DNA of 64,000 nucleotides from Syncephalastrum monosporum B8922 (GCA_000697355.1 JNEN01000774.1:62001-126000), one strand, 5' to 3'. Positions 24,497 through 46,995 are shown, counted from the first letter of the stretch. The notes: generated by a model from the letters alone, not told the origin. Translations and numbers: made by a program.

Positions 24497-26255
24497 CTAC
24501 GGCTCAGCCGTTATTTTCTCTGCCATCATGGCAACAATGGCCGCGCCTACGATGCGATTATGCTTGACAATGCCGACAGAAAGTTTGGAGGCAATGTCGG
24601 GGAGTATAAGGTCTTTAAGTGTCTTGCAGACATGGGGATGAAAGGAGGGGTAGTCTTCATAGATGCTACCACTAATAGCTAAGAAGGGGGGGGGGGAGAT
24701 TAATACGTTGCATAGATCCCGCAAGGCACTTACCGATTGTATATCCTTCTTGATCAAGGCCACCCACACCATCAATAACCATGTGCTGAACAATGGCAGC
24801 TAAAGCGGCACCGACCAGACCGGCTGCTCGGCGGCCGATTAGCTCGCACACGTTCTTGACAATCTCGCGGTCGGCCATCGAAGTTCTGGCGATGCCCATC
24901 ATATCCTCGAGCACTGTCCTTGTGTCTTTGAGCTCGACAGACAGATCGGCTTCAATGACGTACATGTAGCTCGTGTCAAACGTGTATGGCCTATTAAATG
25001 CCTCACAAGACTCGCCGTTGAATAAGAGGTCACGGTCTATCAGATAGATCAGGACGTTGCGCACCAATTCTCCAAGAAAGTTGCTTGTTGTCATCTTCTC
25101 AAAGACATGGTATTGTGGGTTGATGGATTCGCGATCGAGTTTGCGGTCAAACCATGTGCACGGAAGGGTACGCCTTGAGGAACCAAAGTTTCCCCATTCG
25201 GTGTTGATAATCATGTCCTGATCTGACTTATGCTGGAGCTTCACAATATTGCGGGCTGATTCATAATAAGAACAGTTGGTGCCCCAACAGTGGACAACAC
25301 CCAGGCGAGTTCCCGGATGCTGGTAGGCGTGGGCGAGCAGAGTACATACCGAATCTAATTCATACGCAAATGGGTAAGGCACATGCTCGTCGGTTAAATT
25401 AAGAAGCGTATGATATACCATTGGCAATAGCGACGATCTTTATAGGTAAGCCTTTCACGCTGATTCGCTCGGTCAGCACCTGAACGATATCGACCCCGAC
25501 ACCGGAAGGGTAATTGAATCCATGGCCCAGAGACATGATTTTACCACTGTTGAGGCCCATCTGTTTGATAGCAAAGCCAAAGGAGACAGCCATGGAGTAG
25601 ATGTGGTCGGGTTGGGTGCCAAAACGAACAAGAAAATCGGATATACATTCGACAATGTAGTCAACAAGAACGGTGAAGTCATCTCCGCTCGTCAGGTCCT
25701 GGGTGATCTTGTATTGGTATTGATTGATCGTCAATTTGCCGTTGTTGCCTTCCAATTTGACTTGACAACAATAGATGTCCATGCCTGCCACTTCGAGGGC
25801 CAGGTAAGTGCCTTTTTCCTGACCGGTAGGGTATCCTAAAGGCCGCCAGCGTATAAGCCGTCTGCTGTCTTTACAGGCGTGAGCTCGCCTTGCTTACCAG
25901 TGACAAAGGTGGGAATCATGTTGAGGTCGACGAGACGATCGTCTTCTAGCCCGGCGTCGATCTCGTTCCGCAAGTGAACCATGACAGCGTGGAGGCGAGA
26001 CGTGTCGAGCTGGAATAGTTCGTAAAGCTCTTCCAAGGCCTTTTTCTGATTCGAGTCGACATGTCGAAAGAGCATGGGCAATCTCAGAGTGCGATGGAGG
26101 CTGGACAGGGAGGAGAGAGCGAGAGAGGAAGGGAAATAAGGGTCTCTCAGGGTGGTGAGAAGGAAAAGAATCCCGCCTGTTTCAGCCATCTCCCGCTTAA
26201 TCTGTTCCGCTCGACCCCACTGCTCTAACCCTAATACTCTGCGATGGCTCGCCAT
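24497..26255 (-). CDS. hexokinase-like protein with degraded catalytic motifs
   Basis: Four exons on the minus strand (26255 or 26075 to 25898, 25835-25419, 25354-24734, 24678-24497). From the ATG at 26075 the product is about 465 aa; from 26255, about 525. Clear hexokinase order: MIPTFVTGYPTGQEKGTYLA, LNSGKIMSLGHGF, VAIANDSVCTLLAHAY, INTEWGNFG, EKMTTSNFLGELVRN, ADREIVKNVCELIGRRAA. The catalytic Asp (NDSV) and the Glu of NTEWG remain. The phosphate loop LDLGGTN(F/L)R is replaced by LEVAGMDIYC, the sugar-binding WTKGF by SLGHGF, and FSFP by VSFG. Fungi have regulatory, apparently non-catalytic hexokinases (Aspergillus HxkC/XprF type); this one fits that idea. It may bind little or no glucose. 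Confidence 0.85.
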
Positions 26256-27201
26256 TACTATATTTCTACATCGTCCCGGTCCTTCGCATCCATGCTGTAT
26301 TGTTGTGTTACGCATTGGCCCTTGTCAATCGTCGGTAATTCTCTGGTGCACAGACTTGCGTCATATCGATAAGCATTCATATGCCCTTTTCTTTCCCAAT
26401 AATATTATCCTATTTAGGCAGTTGAAGGCAGTTGAAAGAAGAACATGCTGCGACTCAAACTATGACTGTGCCATATGATAAGCATACTCTGTTCTCCCGT
26501 CGCTCCACACCACCCACCCAATGACTTCATCTTGTCTTTCTTTTATTCGGTGCATCCCACCAATATCGTCATTCTAATTGTCTTCCCTCTGCTTCCATAC
26601 TCTCAGTCTCATATATCATTCTTTATCCCGAACATTTCTAGAACTTCTAATCACTCTGAAGAATTGCGTATATATGTTCTATGATTAGATGTGCCGCTCT
26701 CTGTTAAATATGCTGTAGTGATACCCGCTCATGGGAAGATGGGCGGTACTTGAATTAGACAGTATCTCCATGTTACATTCCTAAGAATTGTCGACGCTGA
26801 TCCCGGCCGTGATAGGCGGCGTTCCTTTATAACCATAGAAAGAAAGACTACTGTGGAAGATAACCTGCATGTCACCACAAAAAAAAGTAAAGCTATTTCA
26901 GTGGTAAGACGTACGTCAGAACGGGACGGGACCCGCGGTGTGTGTGAAGAAAAGTGAGGAACAGCATCAAGGAAGTGACAGGCCGCGGGTGTATTATAAG
27001 CGGATTTCACATGGCGCCCTGATGGTGTGGCGCGGTGATGCATGCAGATCTCGCATGCGCGGAGTTCATTTTGGCGTAGCTTGATTTATTCATTTTTTAA
27101 TCTTCATAAAAGATGGGAAATGTCAAAACAAAATATGGGGTATCATTTGCTACACGTTTTGCTGTGCATTATATTCAGTTGCCAGTATATTAATAGCCAA
27201 A
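26256..27201. other. intergenic
   Basis: AT-rich spacer between the hexokinase-like gene start and the end of the receptor gene. Short open frames at 26475-26684 (+) and 27043-26729 (-) have no family signal. Confidence 0.5.
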
Positions 27202-34129
<6,928 letters not shown>

Positions 34130-34815
34130 GCAATAACGAGAGCGGTCAGGGCAAAAGCGAATGATGCAGAAAAAATTGCCGCTGATATGAGGAATTTCAA
34201 ATGGCCTCTTTGGAATGCTATTAGTGCATGATGGATATCTTTGCCTGTCCTATAAATTCATACATTTCCTATATATACGACGCATGTAGCAGTATCATAT
34301 GCAGCTAGATTATGTCTATAATATGCGTATATACCCCCCATGGATATAGCGTCATTTTGATTTATGCGCACGCGTGGCTGATGTCTGCTGTGCTCCGGCT
34401 GAACAAGCCAGGCCTTATGTCGCTTGATTCTAGTGTGAAACGCCGTTGCTGAAACGTATGCAACAGACAAATGGGTATAGCATTACATGAATCAAAGGTT
34501 CCAAAAAGCGTTTCACGGTCGATATGAAGGCAGACGATATTCTATAACTCTTGGTCTGCCTCGCCTGGACAAGGAAACATTAGTAAATTTAGATCAGAGC
34601 ATAGATTGAAAACGCCTTTTCTTAAGATGCAGCCATGTAAAAAACCCCATTATAATAATAACAGGCATGTATTTTAGCTGATAGAAGCGAAATATAGAAA
34701 CTGGCCCGTTGTCTCGATAGAAGTTGAATTTGAATCGTGCATTTGGCAGGCACGGACTCAAATTGTAGAACTTGAAAAACCGCAAAGCGCGTTTCTTTTT
34801 GCGCACGCGAAACTC
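34130..34815. other. divergent promoter region
   Basis: Between the receptor (-) and kinesin-13 copy B (+). A frame at 34200-34015 (-) begins with a hydrophobic MKFLISAAIFSASFAFALTA, a possible alternative receptor start, but it does not splice in frame with the main body. Nothing else seen. Confidence 0.5.
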
Positions 34816-37889
<3,074 letters not shown>

Positions 37890-38018
37890 ACCAGAGTCAT
37901 TTCATTGTAACATAGATAGAATGACCTTTTTTGCTTGTTCTTAGCATGGAGATGTGGTTTGCTTCGCTATGGTATAACGGACTATCTCGTGAGATCCTTT
38001 CATACTTGGCACTGCGCT

Positions 38019-38441
38019 TTACCGAGGTTGAACCCCGTGTGCTTCTGCTTCAGGATGGTATGGATTCCTTACAGCTGCCTGCTTCTGAGAATACGCAACG
38101 CGGGCTTTATTGGCCTACAGAAAACAGGATGATTCATGTACATGTACATGTACTTTGGGATGCGATCAAGATCCAAAAAAAAAAAAAAAGAAAAAGGACA
38201 GATTTTGAAATGAGATGAAGGAATATAGGCACTTATCCTCACCTCGTCAGGCTTATCTTGAGACCTGGAGGCTGAGTTGCGAGCTTGCGCTCTCAGTGTC
38301 GATTTGCTCTTGCTTTTTGAACGACCAGCAGGCGAGAGTCTCGCGCCAGGTGGATTGAAGAAAAAGCGTTAAAGACAAACAGATTGGATGACGCGCCAAT
38401 GAATACTGTTTTTTTCACGCACCGGTCACTTGCATGCCCAT
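38019..38441 (-). CDS. small basic protein, about 71 aa, antisense to the IMP2 start
   Basis: Three minus-strand exons keep phase: 38441-38419, 38339-38243, 38114-38019. The product starts [20 protein letters not shown] and ends YSQKQAAVRNPYHPEAEAHG then VQPR. Introns are GTGAAA...GAG and GTGAGG...TAG; the second is well formed, the first less so. The Ser/Lys/Arg-rich first half and a compact end look like a real nuclear or ribosome-linked small protein, but I do not recognise a family. Its first codon overlaps the IMP2 start codon region on the other strand by 8 nt. The exon 1 assignment is tentative. Confidence 0.5.
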
Positions 38442-39294
38442 TTTCGCACGTTTACGGGCCAACCCTTATGCTGTCTCGGCATTCAAGGCCCTGACATGGT
38501 TCCCTGTTGTCGTCTTTTTTGTCGATCACGGCTTTAGTTATGCCACCGTGGACGGGCGCTCCATGCAAGTGAGTCGCATACCGAGCGATTCGCATTGCAC
38601 TCATTATTCTTGTTTTTGTAGCCCACATTCAACCCAGACTCGAATATGCTGAGACGTGATGTCGTATTACTTAACAAGTGGTCAGCCATGAACCACGAGT
38701 TCAAACGAGGCGAAGTAGTTACGTTAACGTATGTATTCAGTCCAAACCAGTCCAATCCAAACCAATATAATACAATACCGAAATCAATAAGACCTGGTGG
38801 TTCTGCCTATTTTTAACCTGGGATTTTAACAATCAGCTCGCCGACCAATCCGAATCGTATCATCACGAAACGTATCATTGCCCTTGAGGGCGACACTGTG
38901 AAGCCATTACGCGAAAAGGAAGCAGGTACACGTATAATTATTTATTTCAATTCTGTTGTAATATCATTCTAAACGTGGAGATCAATAGTATCAGTGCCCA
39001 AGGGGCATTGCTGGGTGGAAGGGGATGAGGCTTTTCACTCCAAGGATAGTAATTCGTTTGGCACAGTAAGTACTCTAATTCCCCTTAATGTCCTCTATTT
39101 TTTTTTTTTTTTTTGCTAAAAGAGGATGGATGAATTTAACTTAGGTGCCCATGGGACTGATTAACGCCAAAGTGACCCATATTCTATGGCCTCTGCCGCG
39201 GTCGGGTCGCGTCGAGTTGAAGCCGTTGTCCGAAAGGGTTAAGGTCGGCTTCATTCAGCCGAACCAGATGGAAGAGGACCATTGGTATTGGTAA
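38434..39294 (+). CDS. IMP2: mitochondrial inner membrane protease subunit 2 (Imp2-like)
   Basis: Five exons: 38434-38568, 38622-38728, 38837-38925, 38989-39065, 39145-39294, about 185 aa, normal for the family. An N-terminal membrane helix ([15 protein letters not shown]) precedes the S26 signal-peptidase domain: GRSMQPTFNP with the catalytic Ser, [15 protein letters not shown] with the catalytic Lys, and [20 protein letters not shown]. The SMxP and K-R-x-x-GD boxes are those of type I signal peptidases. Imp1/Imp2 cut bipartite presequences in the intermembrane space. The acceptor before exon 4 could be 38988 or a few bases later, changing two residues. Confidence 0.92.
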
Positions 39295-39686
39295 AGAAGA
39301 GTTGATCTGCTGTGTACATATAAATCATGTAAAAGAGAGGGGGGAAAGTAAGATGCGGTATATACACATATATATATTATACATGCTTCCTGAAGTCAAA
39401 AGGAGCGGCTGGTAGAGGTCGAAAAGTAAAAGAACCGACATATGCAGTGGAACAATCAAACTGCAATCAAATGGAACATGCACAGAAAGTGATTCATCAC
39501 ACAACAGCAACCAAAGCAAACCAAAGCAAATCAACCCCAAAATAGAACACACTCTTTCTCTTACTCACTCACCTACTCACTCTCGCTCTCGCTCGCTCTC
39601 TTTCTTGCTCTTACACTGTTTTCCTTTTTCCTTTTCTCCCTTTTTGTTGCACTCACTTCACATTATCGCACTTCTTCCAACCCATC
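39295..39686. other. intergenic
   Basis: Spacer ending in a CT-rich stretch with repeated CTCACTC and CTCGCTCTC words (39545-39610) ahead of the LRR gene start. No gene seen. Confidence 0.5.
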
Positions 39687-41403
39687 ATGGGCCAGACAGC
39701 GAGCAAAACCCACGGTCCGCTGACGCTCGGGCACCGTGCCGTCAAAAGAGAAGAGGCACCAGAGGACACTCCTCCCTGCGATCTTGTCTTGCTCCAACCT
39801 CATTTGTACGCCCTCGCCGAAAAGCCTTTGCCATCGCCGCGTCCTCATTCTTCTTCGTCCTCCTCTTCCTCTTCTGCTGTCACCGTCCTGGGTCGAGTTG
39901 ACTCTGGCTACGGCGGTGACCCTGCAAAAGACTACCACTACTATCATTACCATCTTCATCGCCATAACAACGCCAGCATTGCTCAGGAACTAGCCTATAT
40001 CGACAACACCTACTATCGATCGGAAGCAGCAGCATTATCAGCCGCTGTACCATCCACTGTGACAACAATAACAACAGGGATGCTGATACCCGCCCCAGAA
40101 CCCGGTCAGCTGACGGTTGCACGGCTTACACTTGCGGATGCAGCGCGGTTTTCCGCCGACAAGTCCATGCAGGAAATCATTTTGTCGGGCCAGCGGCTTG
40201 TCGGTCTGACCTCAAATATCGGCCTTCTTTCCATGCTGAGGCGTTTGGACCTGTAAGTCATTATTTCTTTCTTCTGTCTGTCAACCCCCAATGCAACGAG
40301 TAAATTAAGAGGAGGGGTGCCCCATCTCTGCAGCTCTTTCTTTTCTCTTACTGATTAAGGTGGAGAAATTAAAATGAGAGAGGGGTGATAAGAAAAAGAT
40401 AAAACCTGAACCTTTCATCTAAATTTTTTTTGCCGCCTTCTTCAGGTCCCACAACCAATTGGAACGGCTGCCGGATGTCATTGGCGAGCTTTCTAATTTG
40501 GAGTACCTTTCTTTGGCCGATAATGCCTTGTCCACGCTTCCCGATGCGCTCAGTCGCCTTACCAGCCTCACCGAACTCGATGTATCGCACAATACCCTCA
40601 CAGACCTTGCCCCTGTTTGCCACCCCCACAACTCAGATACCAAGCTGCATGTCCTTCGCGCCTCCCATAACCACCTCCTCACTCTTACTGTCGACATTGT
40701 CCATCTCACGCAGCTCGCGACTCTCGACGTCAGTGACAACCCATTGCGCATCTTACCCGCCGAGCTGGCCCAGCTGCCGTACTTACGACGCCTGACCGTC
40801 GATCGCTGTCCGCTCGTCAACCGTGTCGAGCATACCACTCGCCACAGTCCACCCAGCCTGTTGGAAACATGCGGTCGACTGTTGCTCCGCGACAGAAACG
40901 CAGACGATCGGATACGACGCTTACCTCACCATCTCGCTGCTTTCATCGCTTCTGCCAAACCTTGCACAGCCTGCCATGCACCTTATATCCGAACATACAT
41001 TAAGCGTGGCCGATGGCTCGAAAAACCCGACGTCATTGTACCTCTAGAATACCGCCTGTGTTCACCTCATTGGAATAACGAAGACGACCGTCTCCTCTTT
41101 ATGTTTGCGCAGCCGGATACGCCGCACATTGACGACATCTCCGCACGCGATCTCTTGCGCCAGCCTTCAACACGAAACCCAATGGAAACCGCACCTGCAA
41201 ACACTAACGCATCCCCTCCTATTACAACTTCCTCGTCTCAGCTCCATGAACTCAGTGCCGACGATGCCAGCAGTAACACCTCTGCTTCTCATAATACCCC
41301 ATCCAAAATCGCCCGCTGGTTCATTCCGCAACAGCAGCGATTAAAAAATAAGCGAGTAAACAACAACAGAGGCAAAAACTCTCTCCCATTGAGCCGGAAA
41401 TAA
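39687..41403 (+). CDS. leucine-rich repeat protein, LRRC58-like, with N-myristoylation signal
   Basis: Two exons, 39687-40252 and 40446-41403, about 507 aa. The start MGQTASKT fits an N-myristoylation site. A low-complexity region (Ser and His runs) leads to about five LRRs: LRRLDLSHNQLERLPDVI, LEYLSLADNALSTLPDAL, LTELDVSHNTLTDL, LATLDVSDNPLRILPAEL. After the LRRs, SPPSLLETCGRLLLRDR and a CTACHAPYIRTYIKRGR cysteine segment followed by PLEYRLCSPHW resemble the C-terminal region of LRRC58-type proteins. The intron splits an LRR (LDL|SHNQ). The function is unknown; membrane tethering through the acyl group is inferred. Confidence 0.8.
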
Positions 41404-42176
41404 AGTGTATGATAGATTCCTCCATTGTATACCAAAAGAAAAAATACATGTATGCAGTATTACTATTTTTTATTTCATGCATGATACAAAGCGACTTGCA
41501 CGATGCAAAATTACCTGGGTAGGAAATGGAGAAGTATATTCACACTGTACACTGCACAACCCAAGCATAAACCCAATGACCCGGCTCCTCTAGTTGCGCT
41601 CAGGTCTTTGGTGCATTGTTTTGCAGTGGCGTTCTTACCTCAAACGGTATCCTGCACTATGGAGAAAACTATTCACCGAGCGTGGCTCAAAAAGCGGGAC
41701 TTCTACGTAAAACATCTATGAGTGCAAGAAAAAACCCTCCTGTAGTAACATTATCAAAACGACAGAGATGAAACCACAAAATGGTTCTGCCTAATTAAAG
41801 TTACGTAAATACTGAAAATGCGGCGTGGAACTTATAAAGCAGTCTAGGGGCAAAATAATACTAGGAATTTGGCGCGCTCATATTCGGTCAGGGTCTATGA
41901 GATCATTTACCCCTTACATTAACTGTAGGTCTTACTACATAGAGAAAGCTCCATCACTGACCACCTCAGGCAACTAGAATTCTTTTCTAGTTGGTGTTCT
42001 TTCTGCTCAAGCCATCGAAGACTGGAATAGCTATGGCATCACGGTAGCGAAGAAACCGGTCTCGTTACACTAGCTCAAGTTTCTCCCTCCTCGCCCCGCC
42101 CACTTATCAATATAGTCTTCTTTTGCATGTGCTATTTATTAACTTCTTGCTTCCCATCTTTTCCGTACTGTCAACA
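41404..42176. other. intergenic
   Basis: AT-rich spacer. Short frames at 41405-41593 and 41503-41721 have no recognisable content. I see nothing further. Confidence 0.45.
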
Positions 42177-42885
42177 TGAGCAGTACAAACCCACAACAGC
42201 GTGAGTAGCATTCGAATATAACTGTCATAGGCTCCTTCTCTGCATGTAAATGAGCTATTTGCTCCTGGAGCCAATTAAATGAAACAGCGACTAAAAATAA
42301 AACTAGGTGTCGATGTCACCCTGCTCTCGTTCAGCAGCCTTTTCTAACTGACCGTACATCAGCGGACATAGTGTACTCGATTGCGTCTTCGCCGTCTGCA
42401 GTGGGACGAATTGGTTCTGGAGTCTCCAGTATAGCAGTCGTGCTCCTCAAGGAAAATGAAGGAGGACACATAAACCTTTCTTGTCGCCGCTGTCGTGCTC
42501 GATCGCTGTCCTCCCAAAGTCTGCGTATTATCTCGACATAGTGCGCGATGGTCTTCTTTATATATTGGATTATGAGCCTTATGCACAAATGAAGAAGAGA
42601 TTCAGCGTTTGATTATACGACCCAATGATGCCGAGCTTTGGAAAGTCTTCCTCGACGCCGGCTTTGCTCACAAGAACACGCAGCAGGTATCCATATTCCT
42701 TGACTTGTTTTCTCAGAAAAAATGGGGTGGTGGACACCGCCGTAAGAAACAGTTGGTTCTTCAATTTCAGGACAGGCTTCGCTGTACTCTTTGAGCGGGA
42801 AACTCGCCACGAGTTCTCTTCACTGGTCAGCAATTATATTAAACAAAGGAAAAGTTCAACACAAATCTGTGAATATACTATGTGA
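42177..42885 (+). CDS. unresolved gene or gene relic
   Basis: A plausible first exon reads MSSTNPQQ then a GTGAGT donor (42177-42201). Downstream plus-strand pieces look coding but lie in different frames: DIVYSIASSPSAVGRIGSGV (about 42364), DIVRDGLLYILDYEPYAQ (about 42534), IQRLIIRPNDAELWKVFLDA (about 42600) and FAVLFERETRHEFSSLVSNY (about 42780). I could not join them with a consistent splice model, and no family is recognised. It could be a many-intron gene or a decayed one. Confidence 0.3.
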
Positions 42886-44257
42886 GCAGCACATAGTGAT
42901 GGAGTTAAAACTATCCAATACACACTCGTTATCTGTGGGAAAACTCAATCATAGTGCAAGTATTCTGACATTTACAGTATATTCATTTTGCAACAGCTAG
43001 GAGCAGAACGCTCGCTTCGTTATTTGCTAAATTCAGTTCACCCAAAAGTCGTGCATATTTGCATACATAGTGCTCCATTGCGAAACCGCCTATGCTCGGT
43101 TGGTAGTTCATCTCGCCGATTATTGATCCGGTGTATGCGATAGCATATACACGCATAGTCCTAGGTGTAGGTTTCGTAGCTTTGTTTCGATTCTATAGCA
43201 GCAGTCTTATGTTTGGTATCATTCGTAAACTTATTGAGAAGGTTGTCGAAGACGACACCTGCTTGAAACAAATTATTTCTATTACTTTTTCGATTAAACG
43301 CGACATAAATTGAAGCACACCGCGTTAATCCTCTTATTTTTTGTACCTGTTCACACACACAGCATGCTTTCTGGGAACTTTCTCAGTACAGAAATATCGA
43401 TTCATCTCGTGTAAAGTCGAAATGAATGTTTTTGGTTTGGTCAGAATAACAAAAGAAAGTGGACGGTTGCACCGTATTTCATTGCTACTATGTGTAAAAC
43501 AATGCTTAATACCTTCGACTGAAATCAATAGCATGATAAAATTCGCTCAAATCTTTCATTAGCAAGCGGCAATCCGTTCATTATTGAAAATGCTAATCGT
43601 GTATACAAGACTTCGGGGCATGGGATGGAGTCTTTATGCCTACCCTGTCCGCTACGTGACACAGAATATAATCATCATGCTATCTTAGCCTGACGTCGGG
43701 TTTTTAGAGCAATGGTTGACCACAACAAAAAATACAGCCATTCTGCTGTATATACAGCTGCGAAGTAAAATTGGAAAGATTTATATTCAATATCTATTCG
43801 CGACTAACAAGTAAACAAGTAGAGTGAACAGTTCCTGGTTTCTGTATGAGGTTACACATTGCATTTGAAGTTGCAATCTACGGAACGTATTGCTGGATCA
43901 CAAATTAAAATGTACAACTTGACACAAAAGTAGACTTAAGGCTCTTCCTACTTCCCTCTTGAAGCTTTTAAATACGTGGACAGTACTATCATCTTACTAG
44001 TTGATGCCTTCATAGCACTCCTCGATTATATCGGCCATGCTAAGTAGAATATAAAGTGAAGGTGAATCTGCTATCGTTGTCGACTTCTATGCTTCGTTCG
44101 GTGAGTAATTGTGTGAGTATGTGCAACGGTGTGAGAAAATCAGATTCAGCTTATGCTTCTGATTGTACTTTGTGTGGGGCTGTTCCTGAGAGAAAACTTT
44201 GGAAGCTTATAAAAATGAGCACATTACTGTTCATTTTTTCAGTGCTGTACTCTCACA
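42886..44257. other. gene-poor AT-rich interval
   Basis: About 1.4 kb with frequent stops in all frames. I see no gene, repeat or structured element. Confidence 0.5.
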
Positions 44258-46061
44258 ATGAAGAGCTCTTTGCTGATATCGTTGGGCACCTTGGTGGTGA
44301 CAAGCATAATAACAAAGGATATCTATGCAAAAGAAGTTACCGCCATTTCTGAATGTCCTAGACTGACGGCGCGTCCCAGTGGGCCCACCAATGTGACCGA
44401 CCTTCGTGCAGACGACATCAAGGTCGTTGGTGCTCTGGGTGACAGGTGCCTATCTCGCTTATATCAAGACACCTAAGCACACGATTAACTTCATATACCT
44501 ACAGTATAATGGCAGGCTTTGCCCTGGAAGGCATGGATGCAAATGGCACGGGCCTTTTGAACATTAGTTCTGTTACGGAGTTTCGCGGTAAGAGTTATGG
44601 TATCGGCGGCGACCCGGGCGCAAACACGCTTGCCAATTACATCAAGCACTACAACTCCAGTCTGCTGGGAGCATCCGTCAGTAGTCACATTGCCGAGATC
44701 TGTAACGGTAATATACTGACAAAATATGTTATTACCGACATTTAATCTAACAGTTTTTTCTCGAATGGATATTAGGGAAGCTTTGCTTCGACTTTTTCCG
44801 TGAGTAATCTTTCTTTGTTCTCTTTATCACTTGATAGATATTGATACACTGATGCTGACTTGAGCTTTTTTTTAAGGATTTCCCCAGAAGGATAAACTGA
44901 ATGCTGCTTTGAGTGGTGCTATTGCTCAGAATTTGGATGCTGAGCTTGACTTCATGGTTGAACGTGAGTATCTGCACACTGAATTGGTATACATATACAT
45001 GCTCACATCGATGATCGCAAACCAGAGATGAAGAACACGCCAGGGCTCGACTTTGAAAATGATTGGAAGATGATCACCATTCAAATAGGCAGTAAGCTCC
45101 CTTTATATTCTGCGAAGAAGATGGATGTCAGTGACGCCTAATGTGCATAGGTAATGATCAGTGCGCATCATGCCTGTCACCATGGGCGAATGAAGTAACA
45201 GCAGACAAGTACAGTGGCTATGTGGAAGCAGCCTTGAATCGTATTAAAGGAGAAATTCCACGAACAATTGTCAATCTAGGTACACATCGCCTAAATTATG
45301 TCACGTGCACTCACGCTTTATGTACACATCTAGCCGGTGCTTTCAAAGTCTCCCAGGTGTACTACTTGACGATCAACAAGCCTTACTGCCATGCCCTCTT
45401 CAATCAAAGCAATCTTCAGCTCAACCGGGTGGAATGCTCTTGCTTTCTTGAGGGTGAAGATGCTCTCAAAAAGATGAATACTTTGACTGACAGTAAGTGA
45501 AACTGAACACCCTAGAGTCCTGCAACCATCGTTTAACTCTTTGTTCCTATAAAGGCTACAATACGAAGCTGGAAGCGCTCTACCAGAAATTCAAGACCCA
45601 GCAAAGCGAGACATTCGCGGTTGCCTACCAGCCAGCCAATATTGATATTAGCTCCTTCCCTGTTGAATTGCTGAGGTAACAATGAGGACCATCACTGAAA
45701 ACAACCTGGTGACTAACAGACATGTAACTGGTTTAGCAACGTTGACTGCTTCCATCCTAACGACAAAGCTCACGCTTACATCGCCAAGGTAATATTCAAA
45801 ACGCCGTACACAAATATAATATTTCTCCTACTGATAACTCACTGCTCATATCTCTTCCAAAGGAGCTCTGGAAAAATTTGTTCATCAAACCTGAGAGCAA
45901 GCCGTCAGTTTTCACGTACAAAGAGGATGTCAAGGTAATTTAGTCGATGATTTGCCTGACATATGACGAAAATGACTAACATTGTTGGACTTACCTTTCG
46001 TGCAAATTGCCAAACGTTTTAGATTTATTGCCCGACGGACGATGACCGCATCTGGGTCTAA
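44258..46061 (+). CDS. secreted GDSL lipase, phospholipase B1-like
   Basis: Ten exons (44258-44445, 44505-44707, 44877-44963, 45026-45091, 45151-45279, 45334-45492, 45555-45675, 45737-45788, 45863-45934, 46023-46061), about 371 aa. Signal peptide MKSSLLISLGTLVVTSIITK. Catalytic blocks: VGALGDSIMAG (nucleophile Ser), YGIGGDPGANTLANY, WKMITIQIGSNDQCASC (GxND block) and NVDCFHPNDKAHAY (Asp and His). It follows the membrane-associated phospholipase B1 family rather than classic fungal PLB. The mature enzyme should cleave acyl esters outside the cell. The intron at 44708-44876 contains a spurious open segment that would break frame; skipping it gives NGFPQKDKLNAALSGAIAQN. Confidence 0.9.
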
Positions 46062-46995
46062 TCGTATTACGCGTATTTTTGACCACGACGAGAGAATATA
46101 TTCTTAATCTCAGTAGCTATTCTTATCTATGTAAACCCTATAAAAGCAACGATCGTTCTGACTGGCAAAGACCCTTGATTCCTACATAACCTGGCAACGG
46201 CATCACAAGTTTGCGACCGTGGAATCTCGTGACAACCTTGATTTATTTGTGATAATAGCAGCAGCAAACATCACAGGTTGCCAGGGACGCATCTCGGGTT
46301 ACACATCAGTTTTTGCTACACCGTTTCATGATCGAAATACTCACCAGTTGGAACTACTTTGATTTTAAAGCACACACATAGATAGCATTGTAAAGACGTA
46401 TTATGTGGATAGATGTATAGCTTTTTCAAAGTTGTCCTATGAAAACACCATATTACTGTACTCAAGAAGATTGTTGTCCAGTATCCAATCGTGTCCCGAA
46501 TCGTGCCAGGGTGAGAAAGAACAGGCGTCTGTCATTAGAAAGATCCGACACCAGTTTTCTTTTATAGTAGGACACGGTACTCTGCTACAAGATGCAAAAG
46601 AGTTATAAGTTTCGTGGTTATGGCGCTTCATACTATGTACGTAGTATAGGTGGAGTAAACCATGGGACTGCCAGACAGATGTAGCGACCGTACGGACATG
46701 CTATGTGCCTTCTTTCGTAGGTAGCTCAGTCTCTTTAAAAACTATGTATGGCCTAGCATCCTTTAAAAAGGCCACGGCCGAAGGAGGAACCCATTAGTCA
46801 TTCAACAGCCGAAATCATTTCCGCGTCCGAGGTGAGTTTGTATGCAGGTATATAAACCCAATATGGTATAAAGCTTCCAATTCTTTACAAGCCACGCATG
46901 AAAATAGGCAAGCGCACGGCCACGCGATCGCGGTATCTCGGCCTTCTTTCCTTTTTACTTGCGTTTCCTTTCCGAAAGTAAAAGAAAAATTCATA
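46062..46995. other. intergenic
   Basis: Spacer between two plus-strand genes. A weak inverted pair (CCTGGCAAC near 46190 and GTTGCCAGG near 46277) bounds about 95 bp. Nothing else seen. Confidence 0.45.

Noticed and set aside
44754..44799. An extra exon in the phospholipase B-like gene
   Set aside because: It has plausible borders but breaks the reading frame with the next exon; one 169-nt intron joins the flanking exons cleanly and matches the family.
46188..46286. Possible 95-bp MITE bounded by CCTGGCAAC inverted words
   Set aside because: Only 9 bp match exactly, there is no clear target duplication, and no second copy was seen.
46715..46760. Possible tRNA (GTAGGTAGCTCAG near 46720)
   Set aside because: The rest of the sequence does not fold into a cloverleaf and lacks a good B box.
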